A DNA stretch of 64,000 bases from Tausonia pullulans (taxonomy: Eukaryota > Basidiomycota > Tremellomycetes > Cystofilobasidiales > Mrakiaceae): the NCBI GenBank assembly GCA_951802195.1, contig OX637621.1, forward strand, positions 372,001 through 436,000, in the 5' to 3' direction. Numbering within the stretch: the stretch's first letter is position 1; the number at the start of each line of letters is the position of its first letter. Under the pieces are notes generated by a model. It was not told the origin of the DNA, ran no database searches, and saw only the letters and a list, made by a program, of their open reading frames with translations. This document shows, piece after piece, positions 29,515 to 40,409 of this stretch. The translations under genes and the position numbers were made by a program.

Positions 29515-30326
29515 ATGCAGCCCACGCGCCTCTCTCTCGCCTTCCAGCTTCCATCGTTCTTTCGACGCAAGTCGCTCGCCATTGCCAAGGCACAGTCCGG
29601 CGTAATTGAATGGGACCCGAGCAAGAAGCCGAAGCTCACCGCCGAGGACTACCCTCCACCAAACGCCAAGGTAGACGCCTACCCTTTCGCCTCTTCTCTG
29701 TTCGTTTGAGTAGCTGGCCTGATGTAAGGGAATGAATATCCCCGCTATGAAGTCCTTCCTGAATCGCGTACGTCGATCGAGCCTCCTCTTTCTGGGTTGA
29801 GCGGTCGGTTCCTTGCGACGCGCCTCCACTTACTGTAATAGGCTTCCTTTCTCCCTGTTTGTCTTGCTTCCGAACGATCAGAACATGCCACCCAAAGCAG
29901 CACCAAAGGCGGTCCGAATCCGTCTCATGAGTGCGTGCTTTTGGGCTTGACTTGTGGTTTCCCACTTCTCTTTCCCCTCCGCGTGCTGACGCGTCTCCTT
30001 TGGCGGCTTGGTCCTGCTGGCCGCCGTCCCGTATTTGTAGTCTCCGGCTTGACGGTCATCGGTCTTGGACTCCCGATGTACATTGTCTGGTCACAGCTGT
30101 AAGTAGGCCACGCAGGACGCTCACCAATTGGACTTGCAACTTCACGGGCTGACTGTCTCACGGAGCGGCTCGTTGCCCGTGGTCTGTCTGCTCGCTCGTT
30201 GTCAGGCTTGGAAACAGGAACAGAGACGAGCAGGCCCGGCAGATGGGTCTCTTCCGGGGTCTCGAGCTCGACGAGAACGTAGCGGCTACGGAGGTCGTTC
30301 CCAAGACTCCCTCTCCTGCGACATGA
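29515..30326 (+). CDS. Small single-pass membrane protein, possibly mitochondrial
   Basis: Five-exon model closing in frame: 29515-29670, 29729-29767, 29882-29930, 30041-30098, 30206-30326 (140 aa). I do not recognise the family. The N terminus is rich in Arg, Ser and Phe without acidic residues until about position 34, as in mitochondrial presequences. A basic segment (PPKAAPKAVRIRL) precedes one hydrophobic helix (SGLTVIGLGLPMYIVW), and the tail is short and charged. The size and layout would suit a small inner-membrane subunit or assembly factor of the respiratory chain, but that is inference. The gene converges on the next one with about 45 bases between stops. Confidence 0.6.
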
Positions 30327-30371
30327 TGCAACCTCTTCCCCTCGGTTTTGTCTCATCTTTTAACATGCAAA

Positions 30372-32774
30372 TCATACCAGTTCTCCCTCCGACTCCCCTT
30401 CTTCTGTGAATGACTCGGCCTCGTGCTCGCATGCCTCCTCGGCGACCCTATCCAGCCAGGCCCCCACGACTGCCTCCAACATCGTCTCCCAGCCAGGCTC
30501 ACGCTTGGCCACCTGCTGAGGGTCAAAGTGGAGCGAGGGACTTCCGGTTGGGGCCTGTCCGACGACAAGAGGGAGGAGATATCGCATCTTGAGGGCGCTG
30601 ATGAAATTATAAGCCGTCGTCAGATGACAGCAGTATATTCGGACCCGGGGCGAGAGACAGTACACGCACGCTGCAAAGAGTCTGAGATTGGCGATTTTGC
30701 GGAAGACCCATTCTTTCTTCCCTCTAGGAGACGACGTGAGCTGTCCATCCTCGTCAGCTTGTAGCGAAGCAGCACTCTCTGGGGTCGAGGACAAGAGGTT
30801 CCGTCGTCGATCGCCTAACACGTCGTGGATCTCGTGAGCGGGGATGAACCCCCAAGGCTGGCTTGAGCATCGGACAGCGAGGTTGAACCTGATAAATCGG
30901 CATAAGAAGGCGAACAAAGTTCAGTGACGTTGAAAATGGAGAAAAAGGAAATGTGTTTAACAGTGATGTAGATGGTAGATGGTTGCTCACAGAATACCCA
31001 GGAGCTGCCCGTCACTAAAGGTCTCCAAGGTCGTGGCCTCTTCTAGCGCGAGGTGGGCAACTGGATGATCGGCAGGGATGAGATAAGCAAGAAGAGAAAG
31101 CAGTCGGACTGCAGAAACGGAAGATCATTGAGGGCACGTCAGTAGGTCGATGACGAGACCGGACATGCAAGGACGAATGATTCGTACCGAGCACTGGCTG
31201 ACTCCCGTCGCGCCACTTCTCTTCTTCTAGACTATTCGATGCAGTCCCTATATCTTTGCCGGCTTGAAAGCCGGCGGCGAAGGCCTTATTAGAAGGTGAC
31301 GTTCCGTTCCGATGGAGGCGGTCTTTCTTGTCAATCTCCCACCCCCGGGTCGCGCTGTCTCTCCCGCCGAAGACGAGTGCGTCGACGAGATCGAGGTACA
31401 CCCGAACTTGCTGCCTCGCCTCGCTCAAAGTGGGTGAGTCGACAAAGGCGACCGAGTGGTAGGCGCGCCCCAGCTGATCCTCCCACGAGACACGCTCTCG
31501 CGAGGCATCGGGGTCCTTGTTGGCGGTCCATCCGAGATCCCATGCCGGCTCCTCTACGACCGATCCAGACGACGACTCGGAGACGGTTCTCGTCCGAACC
31601 CTCAGGTCGATGGAGCTGAGAGCACGGGCATCGTCTTCCTCAGCGTCTGGCAGACGGTATCGCTCTTCGACTAGTCGAACGGCTGAAAGGACATTGAGGG
31701 CAGCCCGGCGGATCTGGGCGACCGGGTCATCGGCTCGGGCGGAAGCAGACAAGGATGATGATCTTGACTGGGTGAAACGAGAGCTGAGGTGGGAGGGCCG
31801 TGAAGGAGTCGAGAAAGTGTGATGGAAGGGTGGAGGAGGATGGTGGGTTTGCAGGCTCGTTGCCGACGTTCTCGGTCGCAGTGACGATTCAGAGGTGATG
31901 CCGGATTCCACGGAGGAAGAGGCCGCTGGAGGGGTGCTCGAAGCGGAGCGGTCGGACGTGAGGTGCCGCTTGGGAGAAGGGACGGCACTACCGGGGAGTG
32001 CGCCATCAGGAATAGCGACGACTGATCCAAGCGGTGGTGATGAGCGAAGAGGTAACTCTCTCGTCAGAAAGTAAATACTGTAGGATGTTTGACGACCTCA
32101 GCGACGGCTAAGCACTCACCATAAGATCGGACTGTGCGGACGACGGTGATGGTCGTCCGGAGAAGGTCAAGCACGTCGACGGGCTGCACCAGAGCAGCCT
32201 CGTCGCCGGTCGCAAGAGCAGCCGCGTCCGGGCCCACGAGGAAGACGCGTTCAGCGGCGCGGAGGGCCTTCACCACGCCAGGGCGCATTGCGCCGATATC
32301 CGTGTTGAGCGCCTTGCCCCGGGGAGCTGCTGGCCGAGCTGTGGGCGCTACTGGCGCCACAGGCGTTGGCGGGAGGTTGTCAAATTCGATACTAGACGCC
32401 TCAAGCTGGCCGAAGATGGCGAGAACTGGCCGAGAGGAAGACGAGGCGGAGGGCGACGGCAAGGCCGAAGAGGACGGTATGCCAGTGGCGGTGGGCGAGG
32501 CGGACGGGTTTGGCATGCTCGCGCCAAGCTTTGCGAAACGATGCTGGAGATGTTGGATCGAGGGCAGCGTATAGACACTCTCCCGCTTGCGTGCCGACCG
32601 AGCAAACCGCTGGGCACTTCCCCCTGGGCTGGAGCGGGAGGGATAGACCTTGGGTCGGATGCCAGCGAGTGAGAGCAGAGGCGGCGGCACCGTCGAGACC
32701 GGCGAGCTAGAGAGCACCTCGACGCTGTCCTGAAGGAACTTGTTTTGCTCAAGGATGGGTTCGGCGGGATCCAT
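30372..32774 (-). CDS. Unrecognised 695-aa fungal protein
   Basis: Five exons closing in frame: 32774-32120, 32057-31188, 31108-30991, 30888-30670, 30597-30372. The first half is low-complexity (Ser, Pro, Ala) with a predicted folded patch before the first intron (residues about 170-218). The last third is dense and looks conserved: a helical run with LLAYLIPADHPVAHLALEEA, then FSDGQLLGIL, SSQPWGFIPAHEIHDVLGD, NLRLFAAALKMRYLLPL and GWETMLEAVVGAWLDRV, ending in an acidic tail. The spread over three short exons with matching phases argues that it is a real gene. I could not place it in a family. It shares a 199-base divergent promoter with the SCOC-like gene. Confidence 0.65.
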
Positions 32775-32973
32775 TCTCTGCCGTCGGACTTGGGTGGGTC
32801 GATGGTAATTGGATGAGGAGACGAAGGCGACGCGTCTTCGTTGATCTGAGGAGGGAACACGGAGGGAGGGACGTAGCAGGTCCGAGCGAAGGGGCGAGAT
32901 CCAAGGGGTAGGTAGTAGTAGGAGGGAACAGGGGAAGCGTCTCTCTCAACCACCACACCACCCACCTCCCCTA
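32775..32973. promoter_or_regulatory. Short divergent promoter
   Basis: 199 bases separate the start codons of the unrecognised minus-strand gene and the plus-strand SCOC-like gene, so both promoters must overlap or lie in the first exons. I see no clear TATA box. Confidence 0.5.
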
Positions 32974-33458
32974 ATGTCCAGAATCTCGACCTCTAACCCG
33001 TTCGACGAGTGAGTTCGCATCGCCGACACTCTTCCTCATCCATCGCTCAACTCCTCGTCTGCCTATTCATTACCCAAGTGAGGATGACATGCCCTGGGGA
33101 GCCCCCGTCCCTGTCGCATCCCCCCAAGCGACGATCCTCCAGGACGCCCTCAGGAAGGACAAGCTTATCAGGTCGAACGAGCCCCCAGCCAGACTCAAGC
33201 CCTCTCACTCCAGGCTGACTCTCTCCCTTGCTCTTTCTCCTTCCTTGCAGCGACATCACGGGCCTCCAGGAGGGCCTTCGCGGTGAGGCCGCTCTTCGAC
33301 GCGACGAGGTCGGGATACCATATCTGCTTCCGTCTCGCTGACCGGCCTTGTGATCAGCTCTTGTGAACAAGATTGAGGCCGTCCAGGGCGAGACGGAGAA
33401 GTTGGCGAAGGAAAACGCAATACTCGACCAGTACATCGCAAATCTGACGTCTAAATGA
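32974..33458 (+). CDS. SCOC-like short coiled-coil protein
   Basis: Four small exons closing in frame (32974-33008, 33079-33171, 33251-33282, 33358-33458), about 86 residues. After an acidic N terminus with a PWGAP motif comes one coiled coil: LIRSDITGLQEGLRALVNKI, then an EAVQGETEKLAKEN segment and LDQYIANL. This is the pattern of the SCOC/Slo1 family (DUF2205, human short coiled-coil protein), whose members end in ENQxLGQYIxNLM. The family binds ARL GTPases at the Golgi and is linked to autophagy. Length and position of the coil fit; the assignment rests on the C-terminal signature. Confidence 0.75.
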
Positions 33459-35046
33459 TTAAGGGGACGACCAATCATGAACCAAGCCGAGGGGAGGGAC
33501 GCCATCGACCCTGCTGAGCGAAACACACAGGGCCAACAACGTTCGGCTATTGAGGTAGCGGCGAGGGATCCTTTTCTCGCCTTCCTGTGTGCTCGCTATG
33601 GCTGCCGCCAGTTACCCCTCACTTGTTCGTCCCAAGCAGCCTAGCGTGCGCTTCGTGAGGATCGCCACAGCGGCGTTGTCAGGCTCGACAAGCGGGCAGG
33701 GTCGTCGGTCTTGAAGGAAGAGAAGCAGGGGCCGTATCCATGTCGTCTGTCAGTTCCGACGTCTTCGAGTCACCCTGTATCAAGCTTGCATCGATTGCCG
33801 CGGTCGTCCCAGAGCACGCCTGGAGATCGCCGGAGGAAACCGAACAGCGCCAGCGGGAAGGAGGAGCCTTTACGGCGTTAGCCTCGCTCCCGCCAACGAC
33901 CACCCCAGCACCACCTCTCAATATGGCTCAAGCGGACATGGCGTCGTTTCACGCTCGTGTCTATGAGGTGCCGGCGATTCCTCCAGACGCTTACGAAGTT
34001 GCGTTGCCGAAAGCCTAGTGTTTTAATATATACCTCTCTTTTCCTTCCCCTCTCCTGCTGGCCGTCATCTTGCATGCTCTCTGCCTGGCTTCTGCCCCGC
34101 GAACACCCGGGTAGATCGTCCGGTCCATCCCTCCCGGGCGGGTCACGAGCTACGGTAATACACATGACTTCCCTCAACCCTCTGAGTTCTGCCTGTCTGA
34201 CAGTCATCTATCGGACCCTCTTACCGGCCACCATTCAGGGCACGTTGCTAAGCTTGCGGGCTACCCGAGGTATGCTCGTCACGTCGGTCAGGGTGAGAGA
34301 TCCTATTGTCAAGCCGTCTGGTAGATGAAGCGCTTCCCATCTATTGGGGGGTGGTGGGGGGGTGGTGGATGGCGCAGACTGACTGTCACGTGTGTCGCTC
34401 TCGTCCGACATGCACGATGCTGCCAGCGCTGCGATTCCTACAAGATGAGACTGTACCGTGGCAGCGGGTGCTCTCCGCTTCTGGCAAGATCAGTCCTCGT
34501 GGTGATGCCGGCGAAGGTGCCCTCCGACAACAGGTGGCCCTTGAGGGGGAGGGTGTAGAAGTCGTCAACGACGAGGGGCTCGGCCGTGTGTCACTTGCTC
34601 AGTATGGCTGGTTCCCGGAAGCAGTGGCCGAGGGCTAGGGTGAGGGCGAAGGTGAGGGCGAACTGTCATGATATTGTATCGTAATAGCTTGGAGTTCTGT
34701 ACATCGAAGACGAGCCGTCGTGAGGTTAGATCATCCATGATAGGCGAAAGGGCAACAACGGGTTCTCAGTGGGCGCCTCCTCCGCTCTCATCTCGAACCA
34801 ACGACCACCAGCTTTCGTCCCTTCACGACTTCTAGACTCGTGTCATCTTCAGTCGCAAAGCCGCGCGATCTCTCCCGACATCCTCCGGCCCGGCTCTATC
34901 CTCTCCCCCTCGTGGCCACGACCGCTGGCGGGATCCTTCCTCCTCCCTCGCCCGGCTCTTCGCGTCGCGCTCGCCCTTCTTTCCGTCGGTATCCTCTGCT
35001 GCCGCAACATCATCCCTCGCCCTCGTACGGGCCGAGCCCCATCAAG
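33459..35046. other. Gene-poor stretch
   Basis: 1.6 kb between the SCOC-like gene and the lipase gene. It has one weak reading frame (33740-34018, listed separately), short GT-rich and GGTGAGGGCGAA repeats near 34350 and 34640, and a CT-rich leader in front of the lipase ATG. I see no RNA gene or transposon in it. Confidence 0.5.
33740..34018 (+). CDS. Weak hypothetical ORF (92 aa)
   Basis: Starts with ATG, ends TAG, and is followed by an AT-rich TTTTAATATATA stretch that could be a 3' processing signal. The encoded protein has no recognisable motif and an Ala/Pro/Thr-rich middle. An upstream ATG at about 33477 with possible introns might extend it, but no joined model was convincing. It may not be a gene. 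Confidence 0.25.
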   Translation: MSSVSSDVFESPCIKLASIAAVVPEHAWRSPEETEQRQREGGAFTALASLPPTTTPAPPLNMAQADMASFHARVYEVPAIPPDAYEVALPKA

Positions 35047-38000
35047 ATGACAGCCGAACTCACTGGCTCACCTTCATCGACGGCCCTCTCGAACAACCTC
35101 CAAAGGGCCCTCAATCCGTCACCGGGGGACAACGACGATGAAAGGCCCGACGCGACGGCGCCGTCGTTGAGCGTCATCTCTGTAGTCGCACCCGAGACGT
35201 CTGACCTCCCACTCCAACTCATCTCCTCAGCCCTTGCCGTCGGGCCCACACTCCTCCCGCCTCATATAGCCTCCCTTATTACGGCCCTCTCTCTCGCGAC
35301 GAAAGTCTCGCTTCGAGCAACGGCGTTCATGATCGAAGCCATCCTCGAGTCCTGTCGATACGGCACCTCGCTCGGTCTCGGCCTCACCCGCCGCGCCCTT
35401 GTCTCAGCCGTCGCAAGCGCGAGGACCTTGTACGCGCTCCGGGAGGGCAAGGGTGGCGCGGAGAGCTTACCCGGTGGCATTAAGCGGAGTTTGCTTGCCC
35501 AAACGTGCGTCCCGCTCAGATGCTTCCCTGGTTGTTGTTCGACGTGAACTGACTGACCGATCTCTCGGTCGTGGCATTCGCCCTCTCTCTCTCAAGCGAC
35601 GACGCGTTCTTTGGCGTGCTTGACCGGTACACCAACCTCGGCGTTTATATCGTCACCCACACCCTCACACTCGCCGAACTTTTCACGGTGAGTATCGACT
35701 CTTAGTGCTCGCCTTGCTCTTTCCCTCCCTGCGAGCTTTGAACTGAGAGGGTACGGGCGCTTCTTCACGCTCACGCCGCCTCGACCAAGATGTCCGGCTT
35801 CTACCTCACCTCGACCACTGTCCGGACAGGCATAGCGGCTGCTCAGGAATCCGTCTCCCTCTTCGACGGTATATTTGGCTCCAACGAGTCCTCTCGCGCT
35901 CTCGGTATGTTCCCGAGACGCTTTGGTCCACGTCCGTCAGGCGTAATGCTAACCGTCCTTGAGATGTTCAGCTAGCATTATCGGGCTCGTCCGTAGGGAA
36001 CTTGTCGAAGAGGAGCGCTTCGCCGACAAGAAGAAGGGCAGCCTCAGCAATATCGCCGCGCTCACAAAGGCCCTTACGGCATTCGCCTGCCTACAAAACT
36101 CAACCTCGAAGAGGACGAATGGATCAATCAGGCAGACCATCCTTTTCGATTACACGGTCGTCGGCGAGGTCGATCAGGCCTGGACAGGGCAGGAGATCTC
36201 GTCGATATCCGTTGGCGACCCCTCGAATGGCGGCACTCAGCCCTCAGCGGCCCCTCATCTCCCGCGCGGTGCTGAAGCAGCCTCCGAAAGAAGAGGTGGC
36301 CGCCGAGTCGGGCCGAATCTCGTATACAATAGTCCGGAGGCTTCCCCAGTCGAGGCCGAGGCGGCATCGGATATTCAGCTGGACCTCGAGGAGCTCGTCG
36401 GCCAAGGCTCGGATGACCCGGAAGGATCGACGCCTATCAACAGGGACCATAGGGAAGGTCGCCTCAGCCGAGATGACGTTTTCGAGATCACGGAGTCTAT
36501 CACCGAGCATATCACGGAGACCCAGACAGTCGAGCACTACCGTTCCTCGGACTTCGCCGGCGTCCATGAGAAGGGCCATCCTTGGCCACGGATCGAGGCG
36601 GTTGGAGACGAAGCGCTTGAGGATGACTGGGTCGAGGTTGAGCACATGCTTGGCCCGGCAGATAAGCAACCGTTGGACGGGGCGTTGACGAGTATCGCCA
36701 GTGACGCTTATCGAGACGCCATGGAGCATCCTCAGGCCAACTCGGTCCGCGTGCAGGTCATCCTCAAAACTATCACCCGGAAACTGCTCGAGAAGAAGCG
36801 GACCATCCGAAGGCTCGCCTCGGACCCGTCGTCAAGCTCACCATTTACCGTTCCGGGACGCGGCCGACGGAACTCGCCGCTTCCAGATCCGGACGGCGAT
36901 GACGACGTTGAAGTTGACGAGGTGGAGGAGCTTGTCTCCAACCCGGCGGCGGACTCGCCATCCGGGCCCATCGAGGACAACCTCAGCACTCTCGCGATCT
37001 ATTCACGGAAAGCGACACAGCCCAGAACCTTCAGGCAAATCGCTGCGAGATCACGGCTAAAAGCTTCCTCGGCCTTCTCGTCAGGAAGATTCCCCAAGAT
37101 TTTATCGAGCGAAAGCATCAACTCGTCACCACTCTTAACCCGGCCCTCATTCATCCCCTCATCTTCTGCCTCTCCGTCAGACGAAGACGCAGTCGCTCGG
37201 GAAGATTGTCGAACCACCACGTCCCGAGCTGGCTCAGACCGTCCCCTCCCTCCCCTTCCCACGGCAGAGAGCAGCATGTCAATGACGTCTCCCAAATCGG
37301 CTGTGCTTCTCCAACCTCTCCTGGAGAGGTCATCAGAGCGATACGCGTCAACTGACGACGTCGAGCTTCCATTGTCGCTGGCTCGTCGTCGGTCTGGTCC
37401 TGGCTCAACTGTGGCGCCGAAGCGCAAGACGCCTCGGCTGCGACAGCCCTCGAACACCTCCTTGCACTCCGTAGTGACGCAGCACTCGGAATTCAGGTCC
37501 CACGCTCAGACTGCTCCAGCGGATAAGGGGGAGCCAGAGGGTCTTTTCCCCCGCGATCATCTCATCAAGAACATCCACAAGTGTGAGCGCTGCACTCTTT
37601 TCCCTTCTCCTATTATCGTTGACGCGCTTTGTCCTCCTTTGCAGTCTGTCGTTATGCAAGCGCGGCATACGGCCAAAACTTCCTTGTTTGCACCTTCCCT
37701 CTCTGCTCTTTTTCAGGCCAAAGCTTGACCAACTGACTCGTACCGTCCGCTTTTTGCAGCGCATCCTAGGACTCGGAGCTACTGAGTTCATGTTCCCCTC
37801 CACCGGCCGCCACCATGCCAACAGCTGGGGTCTGTCCAGCATCTATCAACCTCCCTTCTTTCTCTGCTGATACCACTTACGGGGTTGTGTCAGCCTTTGC
37901 CCACCACACGAACCTCCCGATCGACGCGCTGCTACTCTCCTCCTTCGTCGAACTGGGGCCGTCAATGTCTCAGGAGAAGTTGGCGCCTTTAGTCTACTAT

Positions 38001-40018
38001 ATCGCAGTCGACCACGCGTCCAAGGCTATTGTGCTGTGAGATTTATCTGGTTCTTGCGCCAACGACGACAGCGATGCTGGCTTATTGACGCTGGACTCAA
38101 TTTCAGCACCTGTCGCGGAACTTTGTGCGTAAGCTCGCAGCCTCAGCTAGCCGAAGAGCCCTAAATTGACAAAAATGATTTCAGAGGCCTCTCTGATGTG
38201 TTGATTGATCTCACCTGCTCCTATGAGCCCATTGAAGTCGACGGCGGTGACCCAGGCGCAACATACCTTGCCCATGGAGGCATGCTCTATGTGAGTAGCT
38301 TCGACTAAGCTAATCGCAATGCCGCACTGAGGCCTCATTCATGCTTCCAGTCGGCGAGGAAACTCATGGACAGAAGCAGCACCGTTCACGAGACGTGAGT
38401 GGCACACTTCTCCGAAATCACCGCAGGAACGCTTATGCCGAAAGGCGGACACAACAGGATCAAGAAAGCTCTATTGGACTTTCCGAATTACGGCCTCGTC
38501 TTGACTGGCCACTCTCTTGGAGGCGGTGTTGCAGCGTGAGAGACCGTGCGCCTTGGTCCCATGATGTTCCACTCTGACTGACACCCGCTCGCATGTGATC
38601 CAGACTCCTCTCCGTGTTGTGGAGCTGCCCTGCTGATCACTTCATTACTGAATGCGCTAAGCAGTCGGCGAGGGTCCCCCATCCGATAATATTTACGCCG
38701 TTTGTGACGAGCCTGTCGTCTGGTCTCCCTCCCGGCCGGCCCGTTCACTCCTACGTCTATGGCCCGCCGTGTGTCGCGTCCTCTGATCTGGTGCACCATA
38801 CTGAAGGTCTCATCACTTCCGTCATCCGTCAGTCCTGGTCCATTGCCTAGCTTGCCGGACAAAACAGCTGACGATTTGAGCCTCTCCTTAGAGGGCAATG
38901 ACATTGTCCCGACTCTCAGTTTGGGTGTTCTGCGCGACTTTAAGAACGTTGCAGGTCAATACTTCCGAACTCTACAAAGCTTCTGATCTGCTGCGCCTGG
39001 TAGTACATGAGAGCTGAATTCATGCGCTCTGAGACAGTTACCATGAGCGACGAAGGCAATGTGGCAGAGGAGATTGTCGGTCGGACTATCGGCATCTATC
39101 AGGTGGGTCACAGCGGTTCGAAGGCTCAGTTTGACAATACGTTGACGCTGATGCGCTTCATAAACATGATTCCAGCGTCGTCTGCGATCCAAATATGGCC
39201 CATCGCTCCTCCGGGGATCGACGGAACCCTCATTGAAGACTCTTCAGGAGGCCGAGGCTGTCGATCATCCATCCGTGGACTTCAGCGAGGCCGAGCTCGC
39301 ACAAGGCCGCTCACGCAACTATGTCGCCGATCCGGACTACAAGGACCCCGCAGAGGAAGGCACTCTTGGTGCCGACGAATCGGACGAGCGGAAACTAGAC
39401 GACTGGTTCTTTTCCCTCATCAAGACTATGCGAGCCGACATGTCATCGGAGAAGCTGTATCCGTCGGGGCGCGTCTATCAGATGGTTCGTTATCCTCGTC
39501 TTTCGTCAAGGAGAATTTGGGTTGACTTTCAGCCAACGCCCATCATTTCACAATTTGCAGGAGCACTGGACTGTCTTCGTCACGGCCGACAAGGCGAAGC
39601 TATCCCCGTCGGGGTCAAACAAGGGTTTCTCACACCAAGAGGGGCATCGCATCGTCCTCCGGCTAGTAGAGGACGTAGAGAAGAAGTTCGGCGAACGTGA
39701 GTTGGCCGGATACTAATGATTGGCATACTGTCTACTTGAGACTGACACCGGGTCTTACTTCCCTCAGCTAACTTCTCCCGCTCCATGTTCAACGATCACC
39801 TTCCCACTAAGGTCAGCCGACCGCCTCTGCATGCTGATTTAGTACTAGAGAAGGCGCGGGCTCAGCTGATTAACTCTCCCCGGCTGCTGACAGTACGAGC
39901 ACAGCACTCAGTTGCTCTACGATGTGAGTGGGCGCTCTCTAGATTGAGGAAACTGTCCGATCTCTCTGTCTCTGACTTGCTCGCTCTTGACTACCTGCAG
40001 GGTCTCTGTGGATCGTGA
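35047..40018 (+). CDS. Class 3 lipase, sn1-diacylglycerol lipase type
   Basis: 19 exons close in frame (1242 aa): 35047-35504, 35597-35687, 35748-35904, 35972-37582, 37645-37685, 37760-37829, 37894-38035, 38107-38124, 38185-38290, 38351-38394, 38458-38535, 38604-38827, 38892-38954, 39014-39102, 39176-39484, 39561-39696, 39768-39811, 39894-39923, 40001-40018. Residues 1-230 contain amphipathic or membrane-associated helices; the long fourth exon is mostly disordered. The catalytic part has RYASAAYGQNF, FPSTGRHHANSW, the nucleophile elbow TGHSLGGGVA (Ser at about 932), QGNDIVPTLSLG (likely catalytic Asp) and FNDHLPTKYEH (likely catalytic His). Fungal proteins of this type cut the sn-1 acyl chain of diacylglycerols and related lipids at membranes. 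The start is the first ATG after a CT-rich leader. Confidence 0.88.
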
Positions 40019-40409
40019 TCCTCTTCATCTTTCTTCATTGCCTCTCGCGCCCTTGTGGCAGAGACTCATTTTGTCTTGTTCCGTTCCGTTGTGCCGTGCG
40101 ACTCTTTGCCGCCTGTTGGGCCGTAGCTCCTCCCCGCCCCGCCTTGCCTCATCCACGACTCCGTTCTGTTTTTTTTTTCTTCTTGTTCCCTGATTCTCCA
40201 CTCCGCCACGCCTTTGACGCCCCTTCTTGATGATATGGTTCCGGTCCATAACACGTTCGCACCGCCCGAAAGGACACGAGAGCGGACAGGTCCGTCGGCA
40301 TGGGAACGAGCCTGCGCCGACATTTCAGTGCCTGTCGGCCTTTTCCCTGCATGCGCATTCCAGTCGTTTGACGTCCAACTTTCAGTCGCGACGCCTGCTA
40401 CGCCCAGCT

